NCBI GenBank assembly: GCA_030849075.1
Contig: JASAOO010003161.1
Span: 1 to 26,250 of the forward strand
From: Zelonia costaricensis
Taxonomy: Eukaryota; Euglenozoa; Kinetoplastea; Trypanosomatida; Trypanosomatidae
Length of the DNA stretch: 26,250 nucleotides
Reading direction: 5' to 3'
Position 1 is the stretch's first letter. Every line of letters begins with the position of its first letter. This document shows, one piece after another, positions 16,640-26,154 of this stretch. The notes under the pieces were generated by a model, which did not search any database, was not told where the DNA came from, and worked only from the letters and a program-made list of their open reading frames with translations. Position numbers and translations under genes: made by a program.

Positions 16640-19396
16640 ATGGGGTCGTCCAACTCCACGCTGGACACGGCGAAGCTCGTGCGGAGCCTTCTCTCCGACA
16701 CGGTGGCGCCTGCGGAGCAGCTGACGCAGCTGCTCAACGCAACAATGACGGCGGAAGAGACGAGTCAGGCCTTTCCTGCCGAGCAGCTGCGCCGGCTGCG
16801 TCACCTCTACACGCACAACTTTGCCGCCTTGCTTTACCGCTGCATCGGTGCCGTCGCGGCTGTGGCGGTGCAGCGGCACGAAATCAACACAAGCGCGAGT
16901 GCCCCGGCTGCGGCACTGACGCCAGAAGTGCTGGCGCAGTATCACTCAGCGCTGCGCATTTTGCGCTGCCTCTTGCCCTTGGCCTTGGAGAGCGGGACGA
17001 CGCCGCTGGAGGAGGAGGAGGACGTGGCGGAGGCCGCCGCCGTGCCAGACTCCGGCGCCGTGCCGCCCAGCACACCCGCAGAGGGAGACGCGGCGCCAGC
17101 CGCTCCGGAAGCAGCTACGCCGGCGGCGGCGTCCGCTAATAGCGCTGCTCCCGCCACCGCCGCCCCCCGCGCGCGGACCGCAGCCACGGCGCAGTTCCAG
17201 CAGCTCTTCTTCGTAGAGGGCAAGACGTGCGAGGACGCTAAGCCCGACGAGACGTTCCCTTTGCTGCCGCGGCAGAACGTGCATCTTTCACCTGCGCAGC
17301 CGCACGCGAAGCCGCTGCCGCTCGGCACCTTCCTAGTGTGGTCCCTCGTGGAGTGCTGCTTTGTGCGCGGGCTGACGCTGCCGGACATCACAGCGTTGCC
17401 AAAGGAGCCAGTCCTCAGCATTACCCATGCTGAGGTCGACACGGGGCTCTTGTGGGCCCCAGGACTGGCGTCGATCGACCCGATGGAGGCCCTCGCGTCG
17501 CGCTCGAGCGGGCCGAGCTTCTCCTGGACGGCACCGCGGCTGCCTCGGCAGCGCAAGGCGGTTCTCGACGTGCTCTTTGCGGCGCTTTCGTCGCCGTTGT
17601 ACCACGCGGCGGGCTTCCGCGACACCATTTTCCTGGAGCCGCTCCTCTCCACGTCAACGGTACCGCTGATGCCGACACTGTCCATCTCGATGCTGAACAC
17701 CGTTCTGCAGTACGTCCCGTACGGGTACCTGCCGTACACGAGCCACCTCGGTGTCGAGGAGCGGGAGCTCGTGATGGCCAGCGCGCGCGTGCTCAACGCG
17801 ACGCTGTGCTACGTGGGTGTCCCACTAGACCCCATCAACGTCACAGCGGAGCGGCAGGGTGGGGCGCCGCAGCCGGCGCCGGACTCAGCCGGTAGCGGCG
17901 CAGCGGTGGGGACGGCTGCTGAGAACGAGGGGAGCACCTTCAGCCACCCGGACGGTGCCCGCTCCCTCAGCATCACGGGAGCCGAGTTGTCTAGCGCGCC
18001 GGACCGCCCCCGAGCGCTCTCGCAAGTGCTCCTCTCCAGCAACTCACTCCAGCGCAACGGTGGCAGCGCTCCGGTAACGCCGTCGCTCTCGCACCTTGGG
18101 CCGCCGCGCTTCGTCCACAGCGTGCGCAAGGCGCTGCGAGACATTACCCTCACAGAGGCCAAGGCGCTCCTTCAGCGCATGCAGGGCATCCTGAGCGTCA
18201 ACGCCTACTCCACCCAGACGTACCTCCCGGTGTCGCAGACGACGTTCTCGTGCTTGGACGACTTCATGCTGCTCTTCTGGAAGATCCTAGATCTCTCGCC
18301 GGCGTACCTGGCGCAGTTTGGCACAAATCCCCACGCGCTGGAGTACGTGGTGCCCATCCTCGACTACGCCCTCGCGGTGCGGCGCAGCCCGCTCTACACA
18401 TACCACTTTCAGCTCATGCTCTTTGTGCTCACCCGGCTTTCCGAGGTGCGCGGCTTCGTGGTGCAGTGCAATCAGCAGTGCACCGCTACGCTGCCGTTCC
18501 GCTTTCCCAAGGAGTACGAGAAGCGCACGTACAACGACATCATCGTCATGGCCCTGTGCCTTGTGATGGACATGAAGGACTTGCAGGCGGTCGTGCCCCT
18601 GTTCCCGTCGTGCACCGTCGTGCTGGCCAACATGGCGCCCTTCATCACGGCTCTCGGCCGTGAGCCGTCCATGAAGATCGTCTCGGTGTTCGCATACGTC
18701 GCGTACCACTGCCTGCGCACCGTCACGGCGAGCCAACCCAGCACGCCGGCACCGGGGCAGGACGCGGGCAGTGGGGCGGCGGCCGCAACAACGCCGTCGT
18801 CGCACAGCGCCGTGCTGCAGGCGCAGATGGTGAATCTCTGCGAGGCGATTGCGAGCCTCGTGCAGTACCAAAGCGCTGGCTCCCTGTACCTCATCGCCTC
18901 CCTCGTCGACCACCGCTCCATCGTGCGCGAGGCGCGCGAGGCGTACGTGGTGCACCGCACCCACGTCCTCACGGTGAGTCTGCCGCTGCCGTTTCTCATC
19001 AACACACTGGACGCTGCAGTGGCGGCTGCGCTGCCAGTGGTGGAGAGCACGGACGCGCTGCGAAAGATCACGAAGTACTACGTGGACACAACGTCGGAGA
19101 CGACCGTGAACAACGTGACGGCGGCGCTGGAAGTGACGCGGACCTTTGCGCCGCCAGTGGGCATGGGTGAGCCCGGCGCAGGCCTGGCCGCCAGCGATGA
19201 GGCGGTGAACCGCCTCCGCTCAATCACCTTTGTCGGCGTGCTGCCAACGCCGCACAGCATCATCATTCGCAAGTTCCAGTCCACGAAGAACATTGAGCAG
19301 TGGACGACGACGACGTTCTGGACCAGCGCCTACATTCACTCCCCGTCTGGGCTATTGGGTGACCGTGACTCGGTGCGGCTCGTACAGTTTGCGTAA
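16640..19396 (+). CDS. HID1-family protein (Dymeclin/Hid1-like), 918 residues
   Basis: HID1 is a peripheral Golgi protein required for cargo sorting and dense-core vesicle formation in animals. The match rests on the N-terminus MGSSNSTLDTAKLV, like the HID1 start, and on the spaced motifs LLWAPGLAS (about 271), RKAVLDVLFAALSSPLYHAAG (about 300-320) and LSISMLNTVLQYVPYGYLPYTSHL (about 348-372), which follow the human order. The Gly2-x-x-x-Ser6 start fits an N-myristoylation signal, as in animal HID1. Helical repeat-like segments continue to the C-terminus. Three low-complexity Ala/Pro/Ser inserts (about 124-187, 407-490 and 697-723) enlarge it beyond the animal protein of roughly 790 residues. 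No membrane span is evident. ATG 16640 is the first ATG after either predicted acceptor, apart from the tiny upstream frame at 15411. The family call is good; the cellular role in kinetoplastids is inferred. Confidence 0.85.
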   Translation: MGSSNSTLDTAKLVRSLLSDTVAPAEQLTQLLNATMTAEETSQAFPAEQLRRLRHLYTHNFAALLYRCIGAVAAVAVQRHEINTSASAPAAALTPEVLAQYHSALRILRCLLPLALESGTTPLEEEEDVAEAAAVPDSGAVPPSTPAEGDAAPAAPEAATPAAASANSAAPATAAPRARTAATAQFQQLFFVEGKTCEDAKPDETFPLLPRQNVHLSPAQPHAKPLPLGTFLVWSLVECCFVRGLTLPDITALPKEPVLSITHAEVDTGLLWAPGLASIDPMEALASRSSGPSFSWTAPRLPRQRKAVLDVLFAALSSPLYHAAGFRDTIFLEPLLSTSTVPLMPTLSISMLNTVLQYVPYGYLPYTSHLGVEERELVMASARVLNATLCYVGVPLDPINVTAERQGGAPQPAPDSAGSGAAVGTAAENEGSTFSHPDGARSLSITGAELSSAPDRPRALSQVLLSSNSLQRNGGSAPVTPSLSHLGPPRFVHSVRKALRDITLTEAKALLQRMQGILSVNAYSTQTYLPVSQTTFSCLDDFMLLFWKILDLSPAYLAQFGTNPHALEYVVPILDYALAVRRSPLYTYHFQLMLFVLTRLSEVRGFVVQCNQQCTATLPFRFPKEYEKRTYNDIIVMALCLVMDMKDLQAVVPLFPSCTVVLANMAPFITALGREPSMKIVSVFAYVAYHCLRTVTASQPSTPAPGQDAGSGAAAATTPSSHSAVLQAQMVNLCEAIASLVQYQSAGSLYLIASLVDHRSIVREAREAYVVHRTHVLTVSLPLPFLINTLDAAVAAALPVVESTDALRKITKYYVDTTSETTVNNVTAALEVTRTFAPPVGMGEPGAGLAASDEAVNRLRSITFVGVLPTPHSIIIRKFQSTKNIEQWTTTTFWTSAYIHSPSGLLGDRDSVRLVQFA

Positions 19397-19804
19397 GAAT
19401 CTGCAGGTGATTGACCTTGCGGATCATCCCCCCCTCCCCAGCGACATGCGCTGAAAGCGAGAAAGCAGCTTTGGGGTGACGGAGGGCACAGATGAATCAC
19501 TGGTCTCCTCCTTCGTTTTTTCACCCGTGTAACTGTGCAGCACTGTTTCCACCACATAAGACGCAAGCGACGGGAAGGCTATAATGTGTGGTACTACAGC
19601 GCTCACCACATGCGAGGTATTCTCTCCACACCAGATGCGCTGAGAGCGTTTCTCAAAGAAGACAGCAAAAAAAAGGGGGTCGCGGTGCAGAGCGCCAGTG
19701 CGGGTCTGAGGTGTTTTCTACTCCACTTTTCCCCCCTCTGCACCGCATTCTGAAAAGGGTGCGAAGCGTGGCAGTTCAGCCTAGCCTACGCCAACGCGCC
19801 ATCA

Positions 19805-19816
19805 GGGGGGGGGGGG
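19805..19816. repeat. Poly-G run (G12)
   Basis: Twelve uninterrupted G on the + strand in the HID1-RING gap, directly before a non-coding ATG at 19817. Confidence 0.9.
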
Positions 19817-20159
19817 ATGCTCACGAATTGCACATGCGCTCCACCTTTTCCCACGCTCTCTGTGCTTCCCTCGCTTCCTCCCTCTGTTACCTCGCTCATT
19901 CCTACACGGGATTTGTCGGCGCACCAACCACGGCAAATCTCCCGTTCCCTTCCGGGGCCTCCTTTTTCTTTTTTTCCGCACCGGGCGCCCCGACACGCCT
20001 TTCCTCGCCATGGCATTTGCTGCTGGGGTAAACACCGTACAAACCCGCCAACCACGATCCAACCAAAACTTCGATCTATTCCTACGCACCGATTAACGTG
20101 TCTGCCAGCTCCACCCTCGCGCAAGTACCTTCTTCTGCTCCACTGCTTCCTTTGCCCCC

Positions 20160-20161
20160 AG
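20160..20161 (+). promoter_or_regulatory. Predicted spliced-leader acceptor for the RING protein
   Basis: A C/T tract (20129-20159) ends in CCCCCAG. The next ATG is 20207, in the context GCCACCATG. Confidence 0.6.
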
Positions 20162-20206
20162 TCCCTGCTTCCTGCATCGCGCCTCTCCCTCGTCGCGACC
20201 GCCACC

Positions 20207-20674
20207 ATGAACAGCAACACCTGCACCGCCGTCAACGTGCCGACGCACCTCGAGTGCAAAGTCTGTTTCGACACCTGGACCAACCCGGTGCAGCTGCTCA
20301 AGTGCGGCCACATCTTTTGCCGCAACTGCGCGCCGCCGTCCACGAAGCGGTGCACCATCTGCAACGCTGCCGTCACGGGTTTCTCGATTCCCAGCGAGGG
20401 CGTCATCGAGGCGTCTATGAGTGTGCCGGTGCTGTGCACCAGCTGCAGCTGGCGTGGCACCCGTAAGGCGTCTCTGGCGCACCAGTGCGACTCCAGCCAC
20501 ACTCACAGCATGTACGAGGAGCGGCCCGCGATGACAGACAGAGAGTGGGTTGAGTACGCGCTGCAAGGTCGTGATGGCGTGGTGGCGGCTGCAGTGACAC
20601 GCACGACGCACCAAGAGGCGTTGCCCAGTGCGGCAGCCATCTACGGCGAGCCCGTGACCGGTATCCCTCTGTAA
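20207..20674 (+). CDS. Small RING-finger protein, 155 residues
   Basis: RING domains usually recruit ubiquitin-charged E2 enzymes, making this a candidate E3 ubiquitin ligase. A C3HC4 RING is complete: Cys17, Cys20, Cys33, His35, Cys38, Cys41, Cys49 and Cys52. The loop between the second and third ligands has 12 residues, and that between Cys41 and Cys49 is short (seven residues). A second possible zinc site follows with Cys77, Cys80, His92 and Cys94 or His98, in the spacing of a TRAF-type finger. The C-terminus (about 105-155) has no known domain and ends GEPVTGIPL. No membrane segment is present. Start: first ATG after the acceptor, with a strong GCCACC context. After the TAA stop the same frame stays open to 21118; see findings. 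Confidence 0.88.
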   Translation: MNSNTCTAVNVPTHLECKVCFDTWTNPVQLLKCGHIFCRNCAPPSTKRCTICNAAVTGFSIPSEGVIEASMSVPVLCTSCSWRGTRKASLAHQCDSSHTHSMYEERPAMTDREWVEYALQGRDGVVAAAVTRTTHQEALPSAAAIYGEPVTGIPL

Positions 20675-21917
20675 AGTGTGGGGAAAAGCGAAGCGAGGGC
20701 AGTATACCTCACCGAGTCAGAGATTGGTGAGGCTCGCGTTCTCACGGGCGGCATCGTCTTTGCACCACCCATCGGTTTCTCTCCCACGGCGCTTTCGCGC
20801 GTGCTGCTGCCATCGCACCCTGTCTCTTTTTTTTGTTTTCGGGCGCCCACGCGCGTTGGAGACTCCAGACGCCGTCACACGTTCGTCTGCTCTCATCAAC
20901 GATGCACCGCCTTGCCCTGCTCCGCCTGTTCGTCTCTAGCTTTGTGTTGCGCGTTTTCTCTTTTCGTCCTGCCTTGGCTTCCCACCCCCATCACAACGTT
21001 TACCCTCACCATGCCTTGGTCCGTCTATGGCCGTCTCCGTTGCGTTTTTCGTTTGCTTGTGTTGTGCGCGCCTTCGTCTAGCCGCGGCGAGAAGGCGCGC
21101 GCGTTCTTTCGGCGTTGAGGATGCTTGTGAGTGAACTTTTTATAGTGGCGTGTTTTGCCTCGCTCGCTGCGGCAGTCCCCACTGCTCCTTTTTGGTTTGC
21201 GTTTTCTGCCTCCCTTCGTTGTCCTCCCATGCCTCTTCCTTGAGTGGCGCTGACATCGTTCAGCGACGATCGTGCGTGCGTCTGTGCGGGTGCTGGCGTG
21301 CGTGTGCCCGTCCCGTGAACGCGCTCGAGCGAAAGCTGGTACACGCAAAAGGACAAAAGAGCATCCACGAAGTTAAGGGCACTCTGCGTGCGAGTGGCAC
21401 ATGCCGAGATGGGCTGCGCTGAGGTTGAGCGTCTTGATGCGAGGCAAACTCCAAGCTCGCAGTGCGGGTTCCCACCCTCAAGCGGCGTCCTTACTGAGGA
21501 GATGGAGGGAGCACCAACATGCGTGTGGGGCTTCTTCCTACGCTGGCCGTGTCGGAAGAGCTTTGTGGTGCAGCTTTTCCGCCTGCATGCGTTGCAGCAC
21601 GGCCACTCCGCTACACCGGTTGATGACTACGAGCCTCCACACATCTGTTTCACTCACCTCCACTGCTCTCCCACCTTTGCGAATCTCGTGCCTGTCTCAC
21701 CAGCGTTGACGGGCCAGCGCGAGAGTCCTCGGCGTCAGCAACCCGAAAAGACGCGACGCCGGCGAGACGCGCCACGACCACCTCCCACTCGAAGTACCAA
21801 AGGCCTGCCGCAAGAGCGACCGCAGTAGAGGCGCACGGCTGAAGCTGGCGGCCCTCGCTCTCACAAGCCTTCTTATCATCATCGGAATCAACTTCGCCAC
21901 GGCAAGCAGCTGTGCCG
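20675..21917 (+). other. Intergenic region between the RING protein and the HDAC
   Basis: 3' UTR of the RING gene and 5' UTR of the deacetylase. Pyrimidine-rich tracts with AG occur near 21188-21244 and 21650-21703. Between 21703 and the HDAC start at 21918 there is no ATG. A 139-codon frame from ATG 21409 to 21828 is present but is not accepted as a gene (see rejected items). Confidence 0.55.
21702..21703 (+). promoter_or_regulatory. Predicted spliced-leader acceptor for the HDAC
   Basis: A C/T-rich tract (about 21645-21700) ends in CACCAG. The first ATG after it is 21918, giving a 214-base leader. AG at 21866-21867 is an alternative with the same start codon. Confidence 0.5.
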
Positions 21918-23411
21918 ATGACGTCGCCTTCACCGTCTGCGTGGTCGGGCGACGGCGAGCTGGTGCGTTGCGCGTCCTGCGCCGCGTCGAGCAGCGAGTC
22001 TGACGCGCCGTCCAGCGCGCCGCATGGGCGTAAAGTGGTGTACTTTGTCGATCACAGCGTCACCGCTATCGCGTATGCCGAAGGCCACTTTATGCGGCCC
22101 TCGCGAGTCCGGGTTCTGCACGCGCTGGTGCGCTCCCTCGGCCTCGACAAAGCCGCTGGGATGACGGTCTGCCACGCCCGCCCCGCCACGGCGGCGGAGA
22201 TGGGCGCCTTTCACCGCGGTGCGTACCTCGAGTGTCTTCGGCAGGCGCCGGCCATCTGCGGCGACCCCCTCGCAGAGCTTTCGCTCGCTTTTCAGAAGGA
22301 GTTTGACGTCCCGTTTGCGTCGAAGAGCGGCGACTGTCCGCTGTTCCCGGAGGTGTGGTCGCTGGTGTCCAGCCAGGCCGGGGCCTCGCTCGCCTGCGCC
22401 GAGGCCCTCATCCGCGGTGATGCGACGGTGGCGATGAACTGGGCGGGCGGCATGCACCACGCCGCGGCCGCCCACGCCAGCGGCTTCTGCTTTGTCAACG
22501 ACATTGTGTTGTGCATCCGCCGACTGCTGCGCCACTTTCAGCGCGTGCTGTACGTCGACCTCGACGTGCACCACGGCGACGGCGTCGAGGGCGCCTTTTA
22601 CGGCAACCACCGTGTCATGACAATGTCCATTCACCAGTTCGGCAACGGCTTCTTCCCCGGCACGGGCGACTTCGCGACGCACGAGACGGCGGACAGCTTC
22701 GCTATCAACGTCCCCTTGCCAACGCGAACCGGCGACGCCGCCTACCTGCTCTCGTTTCGCACCGCCCTGTCCAGTGTGGTGCAGTGCTTCGACCCGGAGG
22801 CGATAGTGGTGCAGTGCGGCGCCGACACCATCGCGGGTGACCTCATCGGCCGCCTCTGCGTGACAACACTGGCGCACACGCAGTGTGTGGCCGACGTGCT
22901 GGCCCTGCAGCGGCCCACCGTGCTCCTCGGCGGGGGCGGCTACCACGTCTTCCACACGGCGCGGTGCTGGGCAATTCACACAGCCACCGCGCTTGGCCGC
23001 ACCGCCACGCAGCTGCCGCTCTACATCCCCCGCAGCGACCCGTACTACGCCGACCATCGGCGCGAGTGCACGCCGCGGCGACCTACGCTGCACGTCTGCC
23101 TCGACCCCGACGTGGATGACCCGCTGCCGCTCTCCGACAGCCTCGCGTACTGGCGCCAGCTCTGCCGAAGCCTGGTGTGGCAGATGCGCACCGCACGTCA
23201 AGTACGGCACGGCTTCACGCGAACAGTGCAGGACTGTCAGCAGCGGCGCGTTGCGCTGCTGCGGCAGTTTGCCGGCCAGGATGCTAGACAGCAGCCGCCG
23301 GGCAGCCACGTCAAGCGCCCCCGCTCTCCAAGCGCGATGGGGATCGGCGAGGAGGGTGAGAGCGGCGCCCAATCAGAGCGGGGCTCGGCGGAGGGCTCCG
23401 TCGAGTTGTGA
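21918..23411 (+). CDS. Zinc-dependent histone deacetylase, class I-type, 497 residues
   Basis: Removes acetyl groups from lysines of histones or other proteins. The arginase/deacetylase fold spans about 39-380. Catalytic residues aligned to human HDAC1 are all present: the His pair in WAGGMHH (His180, His181), zinc ligands Asp216 and His218 in YVDLDVHHGDGVE, the third ligand Asp303 in CGADTIAGD, and the transition-state Tyr342 in GGGGYHVFHTARCW. The FPGTGD motif also matches class I/RPD3 enzymes. The N-terminal 35 residues are Ser/Ala-rich, and the tail from about 430 is charged and low-complexity with a KRPRSPS segment that could be a nuclear signal. T. brucei has two class I (DAC1, DAC2) and two class II enzymes; this one is DAC1/DAC2-like, but I cannot say which. 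The start is ATG 21918; a GTG six bases earlier is not a eukaryotic start. Confidence 0.95.
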   Translation: MTSPSPSAWSGDGELVRCASCAASSSESDAPSSAPHGRKVVYFVDHSVTAIAYAEGHFMRPSRVRVLHALVRSLGLDKAAGMTVCHARPATAAEMGAFHRGAYLECLRQAPAICGDPLAELSLAFQKEFDVPFASKSGDCPLFPEVWSLVSSQAGASLACAEALIRGDATVAMNWAGGMHHAAAAHASGFCFVNDIVLCIRRLLRHFQRVLYVDLDVHHGDGVEGAFYGNHRVMTMSIHQFGNGFFPGTGDFATHETADSFAINVPLPTRTGDAAYLLSFRTALSSVVQCFDPEAIVVQCGADTIAGDLIGRLCVTTLAHTQCVADVLALQRPTVLLGGGGYHVFHTARCWAIHTATALGRTATQLPLYIPRSDPYYADHRRECTPRRPTLHVCLDPDVDDPLPLSDSLAYWRQLCRSLVWQMRTARQVRHGFTRTVQDCQQRRVALLRQFAGQDARQQPPGSHVKRPRSPSAMGIGEEGESGAQSERGSAEGSVEL

Positions 23412-24165
23412 GGAAGTGTTAGGTGCTGCAGGGCGCTGACAGGGGCGATTGCAGCGTGCTGAGATCCAACATAATCCCCCCCACGGGCGGGCATGCCTTG
23501 CGGGGTTTTACCATGCGCGGGTGACTCTCCGTGTGCGACCGACTGCTCCTTGTCGGACTGAACCTTCTTCCACGCCGCGTTTTTTCTGGTTTTTCGCCCG
23601 TGTCTGTGAAGCTGGTCGATGCTGTTGCGTTCTGCTCCGAGTATCTCTCTTGAGCTCTAGGCCCGCAATCGTGCCCTGCACGAGTCGGGGGGGGTGAGGG
23701 GAGGGGGTGTGTTGTCAAGCAGCCTCCTCCTTCCTGAGCCGATTGGCGAACCCGGGTCCACCCTGTCAAACCAAACAAAGCAAAGCGAACACACTCAACG
23801 GAATGACTACACGCCGCTGTGCTTCTCGGTCTCGCTGAGAGGGATCGGAGGAATGAGAGGAAAGGGAGGGGTAGCCCCTTCTGAAATCCCGGATAGGCTG
23901 GCTTGCCTTTTCTCCCCGTTCATCAACCCCTGGCTCGTCGAGCAATTTCTGATTCTGCTGGTCGGGCGCGCAGGAAGGCTCTGTGAAGACCTACCTCGTC
24001 TTACTAACTGCAAGGACTTAGTGCATCACGACGAGCTCTGTCCAGTCTCTCACAGCATCCACTTCTTTCTCGTCTTTACATGTGCTTTGCTTGATCTCGC
24101 GTGCACGTTCACGTGTTCACCGTCCTCCGACTCACTCGTACCCCTGACCTTCTCAACCCCCATAC

Positions 24166-24167
24166 AG
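24166..24167 (+). promoter_or_regulatory. Candidate spliced-leader acceptor at the left edge of the ATG-free stretch
   Basis: A C/T-rich tract (about 24119-24163) ends in ACAG. It comes 84 bases after the last ATG of the window (24080), so it is well placed to define a leader without upstream start codons. Confidence 0.4.
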
Positions 24168-24797
24168 TAGTTTTCCACCACGCACCTTGTGATTCGCGTA
24201 GTTGCCCTTGACCTGCTGCACCGCTGCGCCGCTCTGTTTTCCCCGCACCCTCGCTTTGCTTTTCTCTGGGTTTTGTGCGCCACGTGCGAGTGCCGCATCC
24301 TCTCTTCGCCACCGTCCGCACCACTGCAGCGTCAGCAGCAGCAGCAGCATCCACAGCCGCCGAGGATTGCGCATCACCCTACCGCGGCGCATCAGCTGGC
24401 AGAGGTCTGTATAACAGACAGCTGCGCTGCCCACACTACGACCGACCGAAGCCGCTTCTGCGTCTCCTCTCTCCGTCAAGCACGTACGCTAAACGCATTC
24501 CCCACTGTAGCTCTCGACAGTGGTCTCAAGACAGGAACACCGAGGAACACAGACCTCCAAAAAGGTGTAGATCGGTTTGTGTGCAAGCCATAGCGTGGTG
24601 CGCCCATCTGCGACTGCCAGCGTGAAGTGCTTTCACTTCTTCGCCCTTTTAGCCTCGAAGCGCACCGCCCTCTCAATTCCTTTCCCTCTTGCTCCCCCCC
24701 TCCTCTGCGCCACCGTCTGCTTCTCGCCGCCCCCTGCACCTCTTTTGCCTCTTTTGCGTTTTCGACTTCGTTTTGCCGTTGTCTTCTTTTTTTTTTT

Positions 24798-24799
24798 AG
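24798..24799 (+). promoter_or_regulatory. Candidate internal spliced-leader acceptor
   Basis: A strong pyrimidine tract from about 24720 to 24797, with a long T run directly before AG. It is the best-looking acceptor by tract strength in the 3' end of the window. Confidence 0.5.
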
Positions 24800-25513
24800 G
24801 TGTTCGCCGCGCACTTCACGCGTGCGCCCTCGTGCCACTTCCCGGTTTGACCTGCGCCTGGCGCGTACTCGGCGCACACGGCTAGTGCCACCAAATCGAG
24901 TCCTCAAACTCTTGTTTTCGCGCTCGGCTTCCGTCCGCGTTCCTTTTTGCCCCCTTTTCTATTTCTGACGCCTCGTAGGGTGCAGTCTTGTTTGGTCTCT
25001 TACCTGCGTCTGTTGTTGTCCGAGCGGCTTGCGACTCCCTCGCTGTGTTTGTGTGTCTCTGCCTCCACTGAACTACTCCTACCACGGCTCCTGCTCCCGT
25101 TTGTCCTGTCCACGCACTGCTCCTTGCCCGCGCCTGCCTTTGTTTGCGTCCGCCTGTCGGCTTACTCCTCTGGGCCATCCCGCTGTCTCGGGGATTTTGC
25201 TTGTCTTCGTGGTGTGCGGCGTGCTCTCTTGTCTTTTGCCTTTTCTTTTTAGTGTTGTCGTGGCGACCTAGCAACACGCGCGCCTCTCACGCACCGCCTC
25301 CGCCCTATACTTTAGCGCCGTGCGTCCTCCTCGCGCACCCGTCGTGCGCAAAGCGTGTCAGGGGCGTGGCAGCCACCCAGCAGCAACAACAGGAGGAAGT
25401 GCAAGAGCGGTGAAAAAGCGAGCGAGAAAGGGCACTGTTGTGGTGGCAAAGGAAGCAGCGTCCTTCCCATTTTCTCAACTTCCACACAAGGCACCCGCTT
25501 GGAGTTCTTGTGG

Positions 25514-25540
25514 CGTGTGCGTGTGTGTGTGTGTGTGCGT
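25514..25540. repeat. TG/CG-interrupted dinucleotide repeat
   Basis: Alternating GT with a few CG interruptions, continued more loosely to about 25560. Probably a microsatellite in the leader or intergenic DNA. Confidence 0.8.
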
Positions 25541-26133
25541 GTGTCTGCGTGTGAGGTGTGTTTGCATCTTCGTCGTCTTCACTCTTCCTATCGACTGCGG
25601 TCTGCCGCGTGGCCCGTGTCGAGCCCGGTCTGTGCGTGTGCGTGTGTGTGAAACCCACTGAGTAGCTTTCTGCGGCTTCCACACGTAAGGGCGAGCACAA
25701 AGAAGTCTGTGCGCTGTAAGTGTCTTTTTTGTGCTTTCGTTGCGTGTAGCTATACACTCCGAAGACTGGCAGCTGGTCCGCACCTCACAGCCGCCGTGAC
25801 TCGCTTTCCTCCCTCGCTCGCTTGCTTTCCATCTCGCTCTTGACTCGGCACTGACGTGTGTGTAAGCGTGTGGGTACGTGTGGTGACTCTAACTCAAGAA
25901 GAAGTCGGTACTCGTGCCCGCCACCCTCAGCTCTCCCAGCCGCGCTGGCACCATATCATTTCACTGCGTGCTTCTCCTTTCACGCAAGAGCACACTCACA
26001 CGCACAGACACCATTATCTTTTTCCTTTTCTGGTACTGTCCTCCGTGTGTCCCATCGCATTTACCCAAAGGCATCTTTTTTTTCTTTTTGTGCTTTGCCG
26101 CGCTTGTCCTGTAGTGTTTTTGGGTGCCTGTTC

Positions 26134-26154
26134 GTGTGTGTGTGTGTGTGTGTG
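26134..26154. repeat. TG dinucleotide repeat
   Basis: About ten GT units without interruption close to the end of the window. Confidence 0.9.

Larger units (their letters stand above)
19397..20206 (+). other. Intergenic region between HID1 and the RING protein
   Basis: 3' UTR of HID1, a G12 run at 19805-19816, then a pyrimidine-rich second half. The RING frame is open back to an ATG at 19817, but that stretch reads like polypyrimidine UTR and precedes the likely acceptor at 20160-20161. No gene is seen. Confidence 0.6.

Noticed and set aside
19817..20206. N-terminal extension of the RING protein from ATG 19817
   Set aside because: It follows a G12 run, is Pro/Ser-rich from pyrimidine-rich DNA, and precedes the acceptor at 20160-20161; ATG 20207 has a strong GCCACC context.
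21409..21828. 139-codon + strand frame starting Met-Gly-Cys between the RING gene and HDAC
   Set aside because: Another ATG (21401) in a different frame precedes it, position 6 is Val rather than Ser/Thr for myristoylation, third-position bias is weaker than in the real genes, and the latter half is Arg/Pro-rich UTR-like sequence.
21930..23372. 480-codon open frame on the minus strand
   Set aside because: Exact antisense shadow of the histone deacetylase, caused by its GC-biased third codon positions; no recognisable domain.
23412..24150. Possible SIDER-type degenerate retroposon in the HDAC 3' UTR
   Set aside because: I could not recognise the family signature by eye and saw no terminal poly-A or target duplication. 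A search with SIDER1/2 profiles would decide.
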